Assembly (NCBI GenBank): GCA_022457155.1
Contig: JAJGOT010000241.1
Span: 418,501-482,500, forward strand
DNA length: 64,000 nucleotides
Direction: 5' to 3'
From: Cladopsammia gracilis
Taxonomy: Eukaryota; Cnidaria; Anthozoa; Scleractinia; Dendrophylliidae
The notes below the pieces were generated by a model. The model was given only the letters and a program-made list of their open reading frames with translations. It had not been told where the DNA came from and did not search any database. The first letter of the stretch is position 1. Every line of letters begins with the position of its first letter. A program made the position numbers and the translations under genes. Below, in pieces: positions 23,601-38,600 of the stretch.

Positions 23601-26600
23601 CACAAGCACAATCAAAACAAATATAATCGCTTTCTTTGCGCTTATGCTCACGCTTATGCCGCGATAATGTCTATAGTGAGGACAACATATGAAGAATCAG
23701 TGTATGCGTTTATCTTCTGTTGTTTATGCTTACAATATACGCTTGTGCCTATGTGGTTGATGCACTCACTGAACTCATGCGTGTGCATGTGCTTAAGTTG
23801 TAGTGAAAAACAGGTTTCACCATTGACATATTTTTTGCCTGCCCATCAGGCATGGGAAAACTATATTAACCTGGGACGTAGAAGGAAGGGGGGGGGGGGG
23901 GGGGAGGGGTGGGTATTAGGGGGAATGTCAACATCCTTTTAAGGTTTTTCGTCGATATTTTCAAGAGCATTTATTTTTAGCAGATGTCGTCTTCAGTAGC
24001 TGTTCGCTTATCTTTGAGACACACCTTGGTAATGTTTCGCGACAATCGGTTCCTATGGTAACGAGATATGACGTTATAAGTAGCACGAGGTCAAGTAAAT
24101 TTTGAATAAAAATGAACGAAAAGGCAACAACATATTTAACTGTACCATATTTTACAACTGTAGCAAATATATTTGCAATTTCCGCATTTTTTCTGATCAT
24201 TTTCTGCAACACCCCTCCCCCCTTGAACCACGTTGGGGGTATAAGTTTGCGTGCACGTCCGAGGACGTACTCACAAACTTTCACCTCCACCGTGGTGCAA
24301 AGAGGAGTGGTTGAAACCCCTCCTTTGGGTTTTTGCCGTGTTACAATATTTTGGAAATATTTTACCTTTAATAGATAGGCCGTTATATGCTCTACAAGAT
24401 AAGGCAAATAGTATGGGTTATGAGACTGCTGGAGGTCCATAACATCATCAAAAATGGTCGCCTCTTGGATTTTACTAAAAATTTAAATTTATTTGGAAAA
24501 TGCGGAAATTGTAAATATTTTTGCTACAGTTGTAAAATATGATACAGAAAACAATATACAAAACATTTTGCTGTCTTGTTTTCGTTTTTTCATGGCAAAA
24601 AAATTGGGTGACATTTGCCTCTAATTTTTTTAACTCGTCCCCAGATCCCCAATTTGACCCTTAAAATCACTGCGAAAACGCCATTTTTTAAAGGGAAAAT
24701 CAAAATTTCGCTCATTTATGAATTACTTTTCGAAAATCGACACTCGGATTCCAGTAATTAAGTTATTATTCTATCTGGAAACGTTGAAATGTTTTAATAA
24801 CTTTAAAAAAAAAAGTCCCGTCATTTTGACCTTGAAGTGACCAATGTCAAGTAAAGGCTTATATGGAGTTCAACCGCGCGGTCATCGCTTTTCGCGGTAT
24901 AACTAATTTTAATAGGCATAATGTCAACATCCACGCTCGATTTTGACTGGGATCTTGTGAACATTTTGGTGGGAAATATGATTTAGTTGGAGCGAAAAAA
25001 ATCCTGTCATTTTTCCATTTTCTCAGTGCACTATGCTTCGACTGAGCCAATTTTGGCTCCTATTTGTCTGTATCTATTCGCATGCTCTTCTGTCAATGCA
25101 TGGCCTGGAAATTTATGAATTACTTTTCGGAAATCCACACTCGGATTCCAGTAAGTTGGTTATTATTCTATCTAGAAACGTTAAAAATTAATAACTTAAA
25201 AAATAAAAGTACCGTCAGTTTTACCTTGAAGTGAGCAATTTCGTATAAAGGCTTGTATGGAGTTCGACCACGCGGTCATCGCTTTAAGTACCCTGCGAGC
25301 AGTGGATTCTCCTACGCGGAGCTACGCCGAATGAGAGAGAAACCACTGCGAGCATCCGTTAGTTCCTTTGATCTTGCCGCCGCCCGGCGCCATGGACGAA
25401 TAAATTAACTTTGAACCGGTAAAACAAGTTTGCAAACTTGTTTAGCCTCTCGCGCATGCACTCATCCACGTAACTGCTGCGTTTAAGCGAGTATAATTTA
25501 AACAAGTTTCGAAAACGCCGAATTTTCACGCCATAAATTGCTCGTTGAAACAAAACAAATTCGATAGAACATCTTTTTAAAGTTTTTCCAAGTTACAAAC
25601 GTCGAAAAAATGAGTAAATAACGCAAACCTGCCGAGTTTTTAAACCAAAAGGGTTTTGAAATTATGATGGTGTGATTAGCGCGCGCATAGCACAGCTCGA
25701 TGTAAACAAACGGTTCAAACAAACGAAAACAGATTTTAAACCCATCTTATCGTTAACTTGCGATAGAAAGGATCGTTGTATTGAATACAGTGTTGTTTAA
25801 TCTGCCAAACTTGACAAAGTAATCAAAATTTTCGCCCTTCCTTTGAAGATAATTTTAAGTTTTTGTTTTCTACGCAAGGAACCCATTAAATTGCCACGGG
25901 AAATATTTTTCCCGCGAAACAAGAGGACGTCAAATGCATCACGTGGGGCGTCACGTGGTTGCGCATGCTCGATGGAAAAGCTAACGGATGCTCGCAGTGG
26001 TTTCTCTCTCGTTCGGCGTAGCTCGGCGTAGGAGAATCCACTGCTCGCAGGGTACGCTTTAAGCGTTCTAACTCATTTTAACAGGGGCAATGTCAACATC
26101 CACACTCGGTTTTGGAAAGATTGGAATCTAGAAAACATTTCGGTTAGAAATTTGCTTTGGTTCGAGCGAAAAAGCCTCCGTCATTTTTCACTTTTCAGCC
26201 GGAAATATTTCCGTTTAACCCCATATAACCCCATACATAAGCAAACAATAGCGCAACATACATAATTAATGAGCAATAGTTCATTTTGGGTAACGCGCAC
26301 GCACGGAGCAAATGTCTCGTCTGAGGGATCAATATTTTGGAATGTCATTTTTATTTAAAATGCACTTGATCTTATGCTACTTATAACGTCATATCTCGTT
26401 ACCATAGGAACCGATTGTCGCAAGGCATTACCAAGGTGTGTCTCAAAGATAAGCGAACAGCTACTAAAGACGACATCTGATAAAAATAAATGCTCTTAAA
26501 AATATCGGCGAAAAACCTTAAGAGGATGTTGACATCCCTCTAACCCCCCTCCCCCTTCCTTCCTATCACGTTACCTTAGGAACCGATTGTTGCAAAACAT

Positions 26601-29600
26601 TATCAAAATGTCCGAGGGTTGAATATGCTTTCCTTTTCAACAAGTTTTAAGTAGAAGGGCACAAAATTAATATTTTATGTAAGTTGATAAGATTTAAAAA
26701 AAAAACGTTAATGCTCACAAGAATCTCACGGCTGTAACGTCTTCGAATGTTTTTTTGGTGACGTTTGGTATGGCATTGTCAAAAACGTGGCTGAGAAACG
26801 AAAACAATTAATGCCAATGTTAATGCATTGAAAATGTAATAAAATCAAACATGGTTTACACACAGCTAAAGGTCTTTTAAGAATTTAAATATAGGGAAGC
26901 CTCAGCCTGTCGTCGAATTAAAATCAAGTCTCAGCTTCTACTTCTCAGATGTTGATGATGATATGAAAAGATCTATTTTGTTGCCCCTACCTGGTCAGTG
27001 ATTAGAACCACTGCTTAATATCAAAATTTCTTTAGATAACCAAAAAATTAAAGTGACAAATTGTGTCTTTAAAAAAAATCACTTCCAAACTTCTAAGTTG
27101 TCTAAATGTTTTCCTTCGAGTTCTCTCCGGAAGTTTCCGAAGAATATCTATTTTAACTTAAGGTGGCAGGATATTTCTACTCACATTGTCACAAGTTTCG
27201 TTAGCCCCTTAAAAATCGTCTCAGGTAGTTCCTGAATTCTGTTTTCCGAAAGAGTGCTTAAGTAATAAGAGAAACAGAAATATAAATGAGCTACATTCAG
27301 AAAAGTGAAGAATACACTAGGAAAACCAGCTGTGAACACGCGACTGTGCTTTGAGTTTTATCCAGTATATGTTTAGTCAGTATTTTATGGTTTTCGTGTT
27401 ACATTAAATTTCTGATACTTAAATTACCACCATCACAAAGCTCTCCTTTTGACATATTTTACACATCCGTGCGATGAATTGTTGTGGAAATTTTCATGAA
27501 CAAAGAGTGCTTTCTTTTAGAAATGTTACACTAAAAAGTTTTAAAAAAAATTGGGACGGCCAGAAAACCGGACTCTGAGTTTTTTTTTTATTTTTATCGC
27601 CATGTCGGATGCCTACCAAGTTTTCTGAAAATATTTTATCCACGACTGATCTAAAGGCTACTACATTTGGATCCTTGGTTATTGTAAGCAAACGTATTTT
27701 GAAATATTACATGAAAACCAAGAATTGGTTTCGCCCACAAACCTCGTTACGTACATATATTTGAAGGCTCCGGGTCAGAATGGACAACAAAATAAAAACG
27801 ATCCCTTGTCAACAGATAGTCATTTTTAATCACCATTTTGGTAACGATGAAAAACCGCTATTCATCACATATTTACTATAAACGGAAATCGACACCATTA
27901 GTGAGTGGCTTTTTGTAGAAGTAAATTTGACAGGGTGACCCGTTCAAAAGTACTGTGGATCTGACCTCCCAGAGTTATGGGAAAAGGGGGTGGTTGATGT
28001 ATTAAATCTCAATTTGTTAAATATTTTAATTTATGTAAATACACTTTTGGAATTCTCATCATGTATTAACTTTTTGGAAGGTCATTTAATTATAAATAAC
28101 ATTACTTACAGCTCCAATAAATCAACCAAGCCTTTAAACTGATTTGGGTGAAGCTTCCTTATTTTGTTTTCGTCCATTCTCCTGACGTGTTATAAGAATA
28201 GTTATTTTTACTGTGGACTTCAATCATGTACACAAAACATCGCTTTGCTGCCTAACCGATGTTCTGGACGAAATATTCACACACTGTTTGCTAATGTCGT
28301 TTCTTACAAAAATAGGTAAAGGGGTAGTTTCTTTTAAAATATATTTTGCTGCTGAGTCGGTGAGGGGAACAAAGCGTTAAAATGTGTTTCAAATGAGTTG
28401 ATTACATAAATTGGTCACCATAAGGAGACTCAAAGCTGATGTATCGAGCGTCAGCCCTTTGTTTAAAGACTAAGAAAAAATGAACAAAAATAAATAACAA
28501 GTAGTATTCTCAAACCGTTATGCTGTGACGGTGTTGAACATAATAAAAAATCGATTTTTTGTCGGCAATAAATTAACAAAAAATGAGGCTCAGAAAAATG
28601 GATCTATTTTTGTTCCATTCAGTTGAAAATTGTCTCATCAGTTTGCAAAAGTATTTAATGCAAAAAGTGAAGTTGAGTGATTTCATATGTGGTAAACAGG
28701 TGTGAGGTGTTAACCAAGTGCATAAATCCTTCATGCAATTTTAAATAAAGAAGCAGACGTTTATAATTCGAAAAGCGACTCCTGGTGATTTTAGACGCGA
28801 TAATGAGTTGTGAGAAGCTTGCTGGACTGGACTCCAAAGCCCAGTGTAAGTATCGAAGAACTACTGGAAAATGTACGTGTTCGGTGGGCATAAAGTTGAA
28901 CATTCTGTCAGTGGCATATACAATGAAAAAGGATAAACATCTTGTTAGAAATTCACTAGCTTAGATGAATTTGGATGTATTTAGATTATTTTCTAAATTC
29001 CTAGTTAGTAAATTTTCCTAAAACTGTTTTCAAAACGATTCATATTTTGTAGTGCCTGATGTTTAATAGCACTACTCGATAATTTATAGCAAAAATTAAT
29101 CGTCTCTAAAAATCATATTTTACGTAAAGAATATAAGGGAGAAATCCTAAATAAGAGGTATGTTTGACGTCACTCGCAGCTTAACAAATAACACGTAACT
29201 ACCACAAACAGCTAGGATCAACGAAAGTGACATATGAACCCAACTTGAGGATTAATCACGAAACTTTCGCTAGTTTTCCAGCAGATGCTCTAGTATCATT
29301 ATGAATTATTTATTTAGTACATGTTATCCGTTTTGGTAAGCCCGGTTTGTATGGTAAATATGAACGTCACTCACAGTATTTTTAACTTAGTCAAGTTATG
29401 GAAGATGTCCGGAGGAAAATCATCAAGCTGGTTCTTTTGCATTAACCTGCAAAACACAATTCCAGTGAATGTGTTTATAAATATACTCCTGCATCTAGCT
29501 TCTAAGCGAAATAATTCAACTCTTTCCTTTGCAACAAGAGCAAAAGCATTAATTATGTAAATCATAGTTGTATTAAAAATCCAGCCTTTGTGTTTTGTAT

Positions 29601-32600
29601 TCTCGGCAAGCGGTATAGGACCAAGATCTAGAGTATATATCCGTAATAAAATGTAGTTGATGGGAAATAATAATTCCCGCTAGTTTGTGTAAAAAAGGGA
29701 TGCGAATTTTCTTGAATGCATGTAAATTAGTAATAATTTCTCTTGTCTTGACGTATAATTATGATCACGTGATAAAAATACAATGTTTCAATGTCGCGAA
29801 TATGTGAAAAAACCGGTGAATTTTCCGATATCCATTACACATGTGTAACCTTATACATTTGAAATGAATGTCCAACTTTTTGAATTGTAAGTTAAATGAA
29901 GTCTCATTCCTCAATATCGAGAATAATGAAGATTAAACCCTTCTTTCTTGTTAAAGCCCTTTACCTAGGGGTCAAACTACTTAAATATTATGGAATAGTT
30001 ACAATATGTTATTACGTATTTATTTAAGGCCTAAACATTCGGCACTATTTTTTATTTTTATTGAAAACAAACATTTTCGCTGACACATGCAAAATATGGG
30101 TCAATCTGTCTCACAATTATGTTAAAGCCTCACTTACAGCTGTGTCAGCTTAGTAAGATTACTGAATAGCCCTCGTCTTAAACGCTTCACATCATTTGAA
30201 GACAAATCCCTGTCAACCCAGAAAATATTTCCATATTACGTAATGATATAATATTTAATGATATACAGCTAACAGCGGGCAATCTGAGGGTCGCGGCTAT
30301 GGGGGCGGATTTTGCATCCGTTTTTAACAATGCTTTTTAATAAATACTCTCTGATTTCACATTATCACTCTTACACCCCATTCAGACCAGCGGTTAAACA
30401 TGTTCAATTGCTGTTTAGTTTAACTACGTTTTTAGCTTCTATTTTGAACGTTTTTAAATTTCTTTTAGTCTTCAGTATCTGTTTGTTTATCCTTTTGCCG
30501 CATTTGTTAAAGTTTGGCGACAACTGGTTGCTATGGCAACAAGATATGACTTCATAAGTAGCATGATGTCAAGCCATTTTTTAATAAAAATGTGTTTTCA
30601 CCTTTTTTCGGTAAAAAAAAAACATAAAATGACACCAAAAGCAGCAAAATGTTTAATTGTATCATATTTAGCAACTATAGCAAAAACATTTGCAATTTCC
30701 GCATTTTACCGATAAAGTTGAATTTTTAGTAAAATCCAAGATGGCGGCCACATTGACGGCCATTTTGGATGACGTCACGTACCCCCAGCAGCGCTACAAC
30801 TCATAATATTTACCTTATCTTGTAGAGCAAATCACACGCCATCTGTTAAGGAACCATATTTTTTGTATTACGAATTTGGCGAGTTTTATTTGTGATACTC
30901 ACAGGTCCACCAAATTGCTGAGATCTGCGAACAGTTTAGGGTGTAATGCCTTGATTTCGTTCTGGAACAACCATCTGAATTACACAAAATAATACCATCG
31001 TTATGAATTGAACTAAATATCGTTCTTTCTTTGATTTTGACTGAAGAATGTAGCCAGAGCTGATAGTCAGGACAGTGAAATATTTTCCATGTCGGCTTGG
31101 CTTATATTTTATCTAGTAAACACAAAATGTTAAGGCAGAATAAAATCAGCAATCAAATGGATTGTATCATGTCATCTAAAGAGATATTCTTTACACCTTT
31201 CATCAGGACTTTTAAGGCGAATAGTCGGTATCAAAAGGAACTAAAACGGTCTCAGAGAAACGGCCTGACTTTCAAATGCCACACATGTAAACATTTTAGA
31301 CGATAAATGGAGGCAACGATCAACTCATGAAGGCCGCGATAGAAATATATGTCGTCTTCTGTGTAAAAAGATGGACACTCGCAATCCGGAAAAGTGCTTC
31401 TGCGACCAAGCCTTTTTCACGGAGTGCAGAAACATGCAGGGTGTGTATGGTGCCATCTGTCCATCTGTTTTAGTTAATTCTGTGTCTCAAGATGATTGTT
31501 GATTAGCTTTCCCACGGCAATGGTGTGATGGTAACTGGTATGACTTTTGCGAATGACTCCTAATTTATTATGAAGTGTCTGCTAGTCACTCTGGTACAAA
31601 TATATACCCGTAATGTAACTTTGATTTCGAACTTTTCAGCTTCATGTAATTGTATTATATTTGTTTTAGAAAAGTGATTATTCTAACGCAATGTGGAAAT
31701 TCTCAACTCACAGTTGCTGTAGATCCTTTAAGCCACGAAACAATGTTTCATTTAGCCGCGTAAAATTGTTGTTGTTCATGCGCCTGCAACAGAAACATGA
31801 CATCAGATATCAAATATGTATAATGGAAAATTACCTAAAATTGGCTTGTAAAGGTAATATGGTATGATGCCATCACATCGCGTGAAATAAACTACATGGT
31901 CTCCGAACCGCCGAAATCTAATCGTCCACCATCTTGGATCTTTGTGATGCCACTGAACAGTGCCAAAATTGGGTCAAAAGTTCTTAAATTCGAGAAACTG
32001 CGGCAAATTAATTACGATAAATGAAACAAGAGATGGTAGCTGTGAAGACATTATGTGCCATTACGTGTTACTATTAGAGATATGTAGCAACCAAATGTTA
32101 ATAGAAAAATTCTAAAAAAAGCGCGTTTGATGGATATTGGTTTCAAAGTCAGCGCGGAAAATTGGACAATCCCCGGTCAAAATAGGCTTAGCATAAATCA
32201 CTTAACGCGTGTCTCTTTTTCCTTTGTGATCTTAGATACTTTCTCAAGCGCTTTATGTGGTTCTTCATTGAATATCAAGATCTACTATGTACCCAAACAG
32301 TGTTGAGCGTTCTGATTGGCTACTCAAACTCGAGAAAATATTTTGCCATTCTCTTCCAAGCATTGATTTTGCTTTCATGCGCGAGTTTTTCTCGATATCA
32401 ACTGTTTTCGGCTGGCTTATATTTTGTGTCATTACTATAATGTCGGTGAAAAGTGGTAGATATTCATCTTGCCTTATCGAGGCTTTTCAAATATCCACCA
32501 CTACTCTAATCGCCTCTAATTCGGTAAATAATTGCTTTTTTTTTTCTTTATTCAAACCTCAAGTTTCTGTTAATTTTGTTCAAGACGTGATAAACGTTTA

Positions 32601-35600
32601 CCCCACTGTTCTCTGAATCTATCATTGCTTCTATATTATTTCCAGATTCACGGTTGTATTATCTGATCGATTCCTTATAAAATAGTTTAATAGAAAAATA
32701 TACTTTCTACTTACAGCCGGATTAACTTGGTATTATTGCTGAAGATATTTGGTGGCAGGGTTTGCAAATGGTTATGCTGCAAATACCTAAAAATATAAAT
32801 GCAATAATTACAGTAAACCATAAAATGAACTGTTGATCACCATGTGGACCATATAAATGAGTTATAAGCTTTTCCATATTTATGGCTATATTTAATTGGA
32901 ATTTAGCTTAATTACTAACTAAAGTACTTTTATATTTGACAAAAATAGAAGTAAAAAAAGTGAGGTGTCATAATGCTGACTTCCGAGTCACGAATTGACT
33001 TAAAAAAACTTAGATGATTTATGTTTTTGAAACATTTCAGTCCTGACATGTACGCTCAACGCCGATTCTAAAGTTCATACATGTACATGAATAGCGGTGG
33101 GCAGGTATCTCTATTTCTTACTTTAATAAATTAACTGAAATTGTATCTACTGTTGAAATTGAAAGGTGTGTGAAGTAAAATTGTTGTTGTTATTGTTGTT
33201 GTTGACAAGACCACATAGTTGCCAACCGACCGATAGCCAGACAACCATGTATTTGCATGTTTTAAACAATTTGGGCAATCGCGTCTTTTAGAAACCAAAA
33301 ACCACCACATTTTTCATAGAGCTAGTCCACAATAATTTTAAAGATGGTCATTTCCCTTCGCGATTCTTTTAAAATCCGGGCACGACAACAGGCAGCTGCA
33401 TCTCGCATCGTTACAGACAGCTTTGCGGAGGAAGTTCTAATATTCTATTTTGGTAAGTAGGCAATACACCATGGAAATTTCATTTTTGATCTAACGAAAG
33501 CTAGTTTAGAAAATCTGTATTATATCCGTACACACTGTGAAACGAGGAAATAATTTCATGTAGTTCTTGTTTACAACTGTTTCATAGGTGCAGAAGCTCT
33601 CGTCTATAGTCCAAAGACTAGATTCTAACGCCAAATGCTGAGCAAAAAAGAGAAGTTTATTATTTTGTGTTTCTACTTTTTGTTAATTAGCAATGCAGCC
33701 GAAGAATATACATATATTTCGAGAAATGTTGTCATATCGAAGCCTTTAAGTGCACGCGACAAAACGGCGAGGTAGTCTGGATAATAATTAGCATAACGGA
33801 GGCATAAGTATAATAATAAGTTTAAAAAGAAATCAACGGTCACGAAGAATTTTACAGAGTAAAGCAAATGCCATGAGTGCAGATATTCTACTGTACGTAT
33901 TCTTAATTCGATCCTTTTCTTAACAAACCTGTCGTGTAGAAATCTACAAGTCTTTTTGCGCGCGAAGAATGTTTTCTGCTTCTTATTACTCGTGGCGTAG
34001 CTGACAAGTCCAGGACAGCCCTCCGTGTTTTCTTTTTAATTTTTTTTTGTTCACATTAGTGCATGAAAATTTATACACACATATATTAATTCACTAGCGG
34101 AAAATGTTTGTTGACAAGCGACCAGGTGGTATGGCTCTTGAATTCGAGATGGTGGAAAAATGTCTTTGTGTCGACTTGAGAAGAAGAACGAATAATTTAA
34201 TACAGCGTACGAGTTTTAAAGATCGTGCAAGGCGTTTGTGAACGAATAGGACCGTTTGATATTTTGTTCGCCGTCTATTGCTTTGGATTTTGAAATTCCG
34301 GCAGTTTTTGCTATTATACAACAAGTGCATTTGTATGGTGAGTGTGCTAAACACGTCAAGAGTTCAAGCTGTATACAGCTTCTTGCTAGCATAATGTTTT
34401 GTTTTCTTTTGTCACTATCAGACCTATTTTCATTTAGGTTTTCAAGCATTATTTCGATTAAAACAAAGCAAGGAATATCACTCACAAAATCGTCAGATTC
34501 TTCAAGCGATGAAACACACTTTCGTTCAACCTCCTCAGCTTGTTACTGTTCAAAAGACTGTCATTAAAAAGAGACATAATGAACATTATTAACCATTGAA
34601 ATCACATTTTTTGAATTATTTTGATATCTCATTTTTGTTTTACACTTTCAGGAATTTAAAATCCTATTATTCGACATGGACCATACTTTGTAAAGCGTTT
34701 TAATGGACGTGGGAATTACACCAAATGTTCCAAATCTGCGTCTTGGATGGCCATGTTTCTTGGCTTTTCATTTAATGGCGCCAAAAAATAAAATAAAGTT
34801 AATTAAATTAAAACGAAAACAAAATGAAATCTAAATTAAGTTAAAATATAAAGAATAATCCGCCATAAACCATGTTACAAGTTTTATTGAGAAACGAAAA
34901 ACAGGATTTGTCATTTAATTTTACTCAATTTATGCCTGCCAAAATAAGATTGCCATGAAAAAATCACGTTATATAAAGAAGCCTGAAACATCAGAGATGT
35001 TTTCAGATAAATTTCTCGGTAAAATCCTCAAAACGCTTGGTGATTGGTTAACTGTTTTTGATGTTAATGACGTTAACCACCGCTGGCTCACTTTCGGACG
35101 CACTCTCATGACTGATAAAAGTGGAATTCACCGTGTTGGGTGTAACGAGTGCGCTTACATGAAGCAATTGGCTTTCCCGCTGATTGTTGGCACGTGGTCA
35201 GTCCTCGTGTGCGCGACCATGTTGTTTATCAAGCAGTTTTTGGTATCTGCGTGCCTGTTTACTTATCGTTGTATGGTGTCAGAAGTCCACCGAATCCAGA
35301 CGCCAAGAGCACGGAAATTTTGTAAGAGAAGTCGCCGGATTTATCCCGGAAATAACCAACGAGCAGCGATCTTCGACATCCGCCAGTTTAATGGCAAAAT
35401 TTCAAATTCCTCCCCCTGAAATTCTCGAGCTCAACGATGGCTCAACGGCTTACAACTGGCGATCTTGGGTCTCTGCCTGGAAGAATTATACACTGGCTAC
35501 AAAGGTGGATAAAAAGGAAGAAGAACGCCAAGTAGCGACACTGTTGGCGGTCATCGGGAAAGAAGCAAACAAGGTGTTTCGTACTTTCACTTGGGCCTCG

Positions 35601-38600
35601 GAAGGCGATAAGAAGGAGAATTTCTAGGATTACTGTATTCCCAGAGAAAACACGATTAACGAGCGTTTTGGTCTTTACTCGAGATCAGCGGGAATCTGAA
35701 ACAGTTGAACGGTTTTATTTGAGTACTGCAGGTGTTGAGAGCCACGAGGGTCGTGAGATTGCGACCTTCGACGTGTCAAAGGATGCTGAGGGTATCACAG
35801 ATCATGAAGTGGCTTTCTTGATGGACACTGGGGCCGAATGCAACTTATTGCCATTGGATGTCTATAAAAATGTGACCAGAGATCTGGAAATAAACTTTCT
35901 TGATACTGGAGCAAAGTCAGTTCTGATCTTGGCTAATGGATATGAACAATCCACTGAGGACAAAGCAACCCGGTCTGTAACCCGTAAAGGACAAACACAC
36001 AAGATACAAGTCAGTGTAGTCAAGGGTCATGGCTATGAGCCAATACTGTCTAAGGAGTCTATGTTAGAAATGAACCTGATAAAGATCCTTGATTGCGACC
36101 GAGATCCACGCATAAACGTGCTGAAGACAGATAAAGACCCCTTACTAGAAGAGTATGCTGATGTGTTTGAAGGCCTTGGAAAGTTAGATGGCAAATACAG
36201 CATTTTAACTGACAATACCATCAAGCCTGTGTTTCATTCACCACGACGTTCACCCGTGGCTATGACCTAGCAAGTGCAGAGGAAGCTCGAGGAGATAGCA
36301 GCTGACGACATCATAGCAAACGTTGACCAGCCCACTGATTGGGTATCCAGCATGTTAGTGGTGAGCAAGACACCTTCTGAAGCTGGCGGGGAAACCAAGT
36401 GACGCATTTGTTTAGATCCTAGAGATCTGAATGTCGCCATAAAACGTGAACATTTCCAAATGCCAACGATTGAATAAATTGCAACTAGGCTAAATGAAGC
36501 AAAGCTGTTCAGCGTGTTTGATGCCAGCAATGGTTTCTGGCACATCACATTTAACACGCCATTGGGGCGTTACCGGTGGAAGCGAATACCGTTTGGCATT
36601 AACAGTGCACCAGAAGTTTTACAGCGCAGAATGCGAGAACACATAGAAAAGCTTAAGGGAGAAGAGGTCATTGAAGATGATTTTGTGATCGTTGGATACG
36701 GAAACACACCCGCTGAGTGGCGGTCAAACCATGACCAAAATGTACGTGCTTTCCTGGATCGCTGTCGTGAAAGAAACCTGAAGCTGAACAAGAAGAAAGC
36801 CCCGTTGAGACAGCAAGAAGTTCCCTTTATTGGCCATATTTTAACCCCGGAAGGTCTCAAACCTGACCCGTTTAAGGTGGAGGCAATTGTACGAATGCCA
36901 GACCCCACTGATGTTCACTATCTGCGTAAATTCCTTGGCATGGTAAACTATTTGGCAAAGTTTCTGCCACGCTTTACAGACGAAACAGAAGTCCTGAGAA
37001 AACTCACTGAAAGTGATGCGGAATGGTGATGGCTACCTGCTCATACGGATGCTTTAAACTGCATAAAAAATGATTGTTGCTGCACCAGTGCTTGCTTACT
37101 ATGATGCGAGCAAACCAGTAGTCATCCAGTGCGATGCTTCCCAGACCGGACTTGGAGCCGCTTTGTTACAAGAAGGGAGTCCAGTGGCTTACAGCTTCCG
37201 TGTGATGACTCCCACAGAACGAAATTATGCTCAAATAGAAAAAGAGCTACTTGCAATATTCCTTACATGTGAAAAATGTGAACAGTACATCTTTGGACGA
37301 AGTGATGTAGTTGTCCAGTCAGACCATAAACCGTTGTAAACCATATTCAAGAAACCCATCCACACCTCTCCAAAGCGCATTCAACGTACGTATGCGACCC
37401 CGCTTGCAGAACTATGACCTCCAAGTGGGATACAAGAAAGGCACCACCATGTTCTTGGCTGACACTTTAAGTCGAGCATATGTGGAAGGCGAACAGTTGA
37501 GAAAATTCCCAAACAGTGATGTCCGTTCAATTAAGGAACGACTATTTGCCTTTGAGTTAAAGCAGATCAAACATGATGAAGAACTGATTGTATCTCTTAC
37601 TCGTCTGAAGAGGCTACGCGAGGAGACTGCTAAGGATGAGGAGTTGTAGATTCTATCCGATGTTATCTGTGAAGGATGGCCAGAGACCATGGCACAGGCA
37701 TGTAAATATGACAGACTTCGAAAACAAGCGATTGAGTTGTATTGGAACAGCCAGTATGAGCTGACCACAGTAGACGGGTTGATGTACAAGGGTCATCGTT
37801 TAGTGACACCTGCTGGTGAACGTCCTGACATTGTAAAGAGCCTGCACGAGTTGCATATTGGGGTCGAAGGGACACTGCGTCGTGCTCGCGATATTGTTTA
37901 CTGGCCCGGGATCACGGTGCATCTCAAGGATTGCCTGTTGAAATGCGGCATTTGTAACAGTTATCGGCCTGAACAATGCAAACAACCATTGCAACCCCAT
38001 GAGATGCCCAATTTACCATGGGAAAAAGTCGCGGTTGATTTGTTTATACTTGAGAGGCAGGCTTTCCTGATAGCCGTTGACTACTACTCTCATTATTTTG
38101 CGGTACAAGATTTGAGCCACACCACAAGTAATCGTGTCATTACGGTTTTAAAGCTGGTTTGCCTGACATGGCATCCCCGTAACAGTTATTAGTAACAACG
38201 GACCGCCATCCAACAGTGAAGATTTTAAGTACTTCAGTAAAGAATGGGACTTTTATTACATTACGTCAAGCATTTACCATGCACAGAGTAACGGTAGTGT
38301 CGTGCAGACAAACGGGATCCTTTCTTGGCGTTACTTGAATGGCGCAACACACCTACTGAGGGCATGCGTGCTTCACCTACTCAGCTACTGTATGGCAGGC
38401 GAACACGCACTCATCTCCCAGTAGCTAAGACATTGTTAGAGCCGAATGTGAATACTAAAGCACCAGAGAAGATTAAGATGAGGAAGCAGAAAAAGAAACA
38501 CTATAATGATCAACACACGCAGGAATTGCCGAAATTAGATGATGCTGATGCAATAAGAATGCGCCTGCCAGGTGAGAAAGAATGGTCTCTTGTACAGGTC

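Larger units (their letters stand above)
23882..26565. mobile_element. 2.7-kb composite with about 230-bp inverted ends
   Basis: The segment 23890-24120 (AATGTCAACATCC, AGTAGCTGTTCGCTTATC, GGAACCGATTGTCG in complement) returns inverted at 26340-26565. The middle holds a tandem duplication of about 200 bp (24705-24900 and 25105-25290), and the second copy is split by a Mutator-like MITE. No transposase is seen. Its end sequence belongs to a dispersed repeat found elsewhere in the window. Confidence 0.6.

Noticed and set aside
28790..28870. Possible extra LRR exon ([11 protein letters not shown])
   Set aside because: The acceptor and donor phases do not fit and the leucine spacing is wrong.
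34094..34567. Overlapping 86-103-residue frames
   Set aside because: Frames on both strands, no recognisable domain, within a receptor intron.
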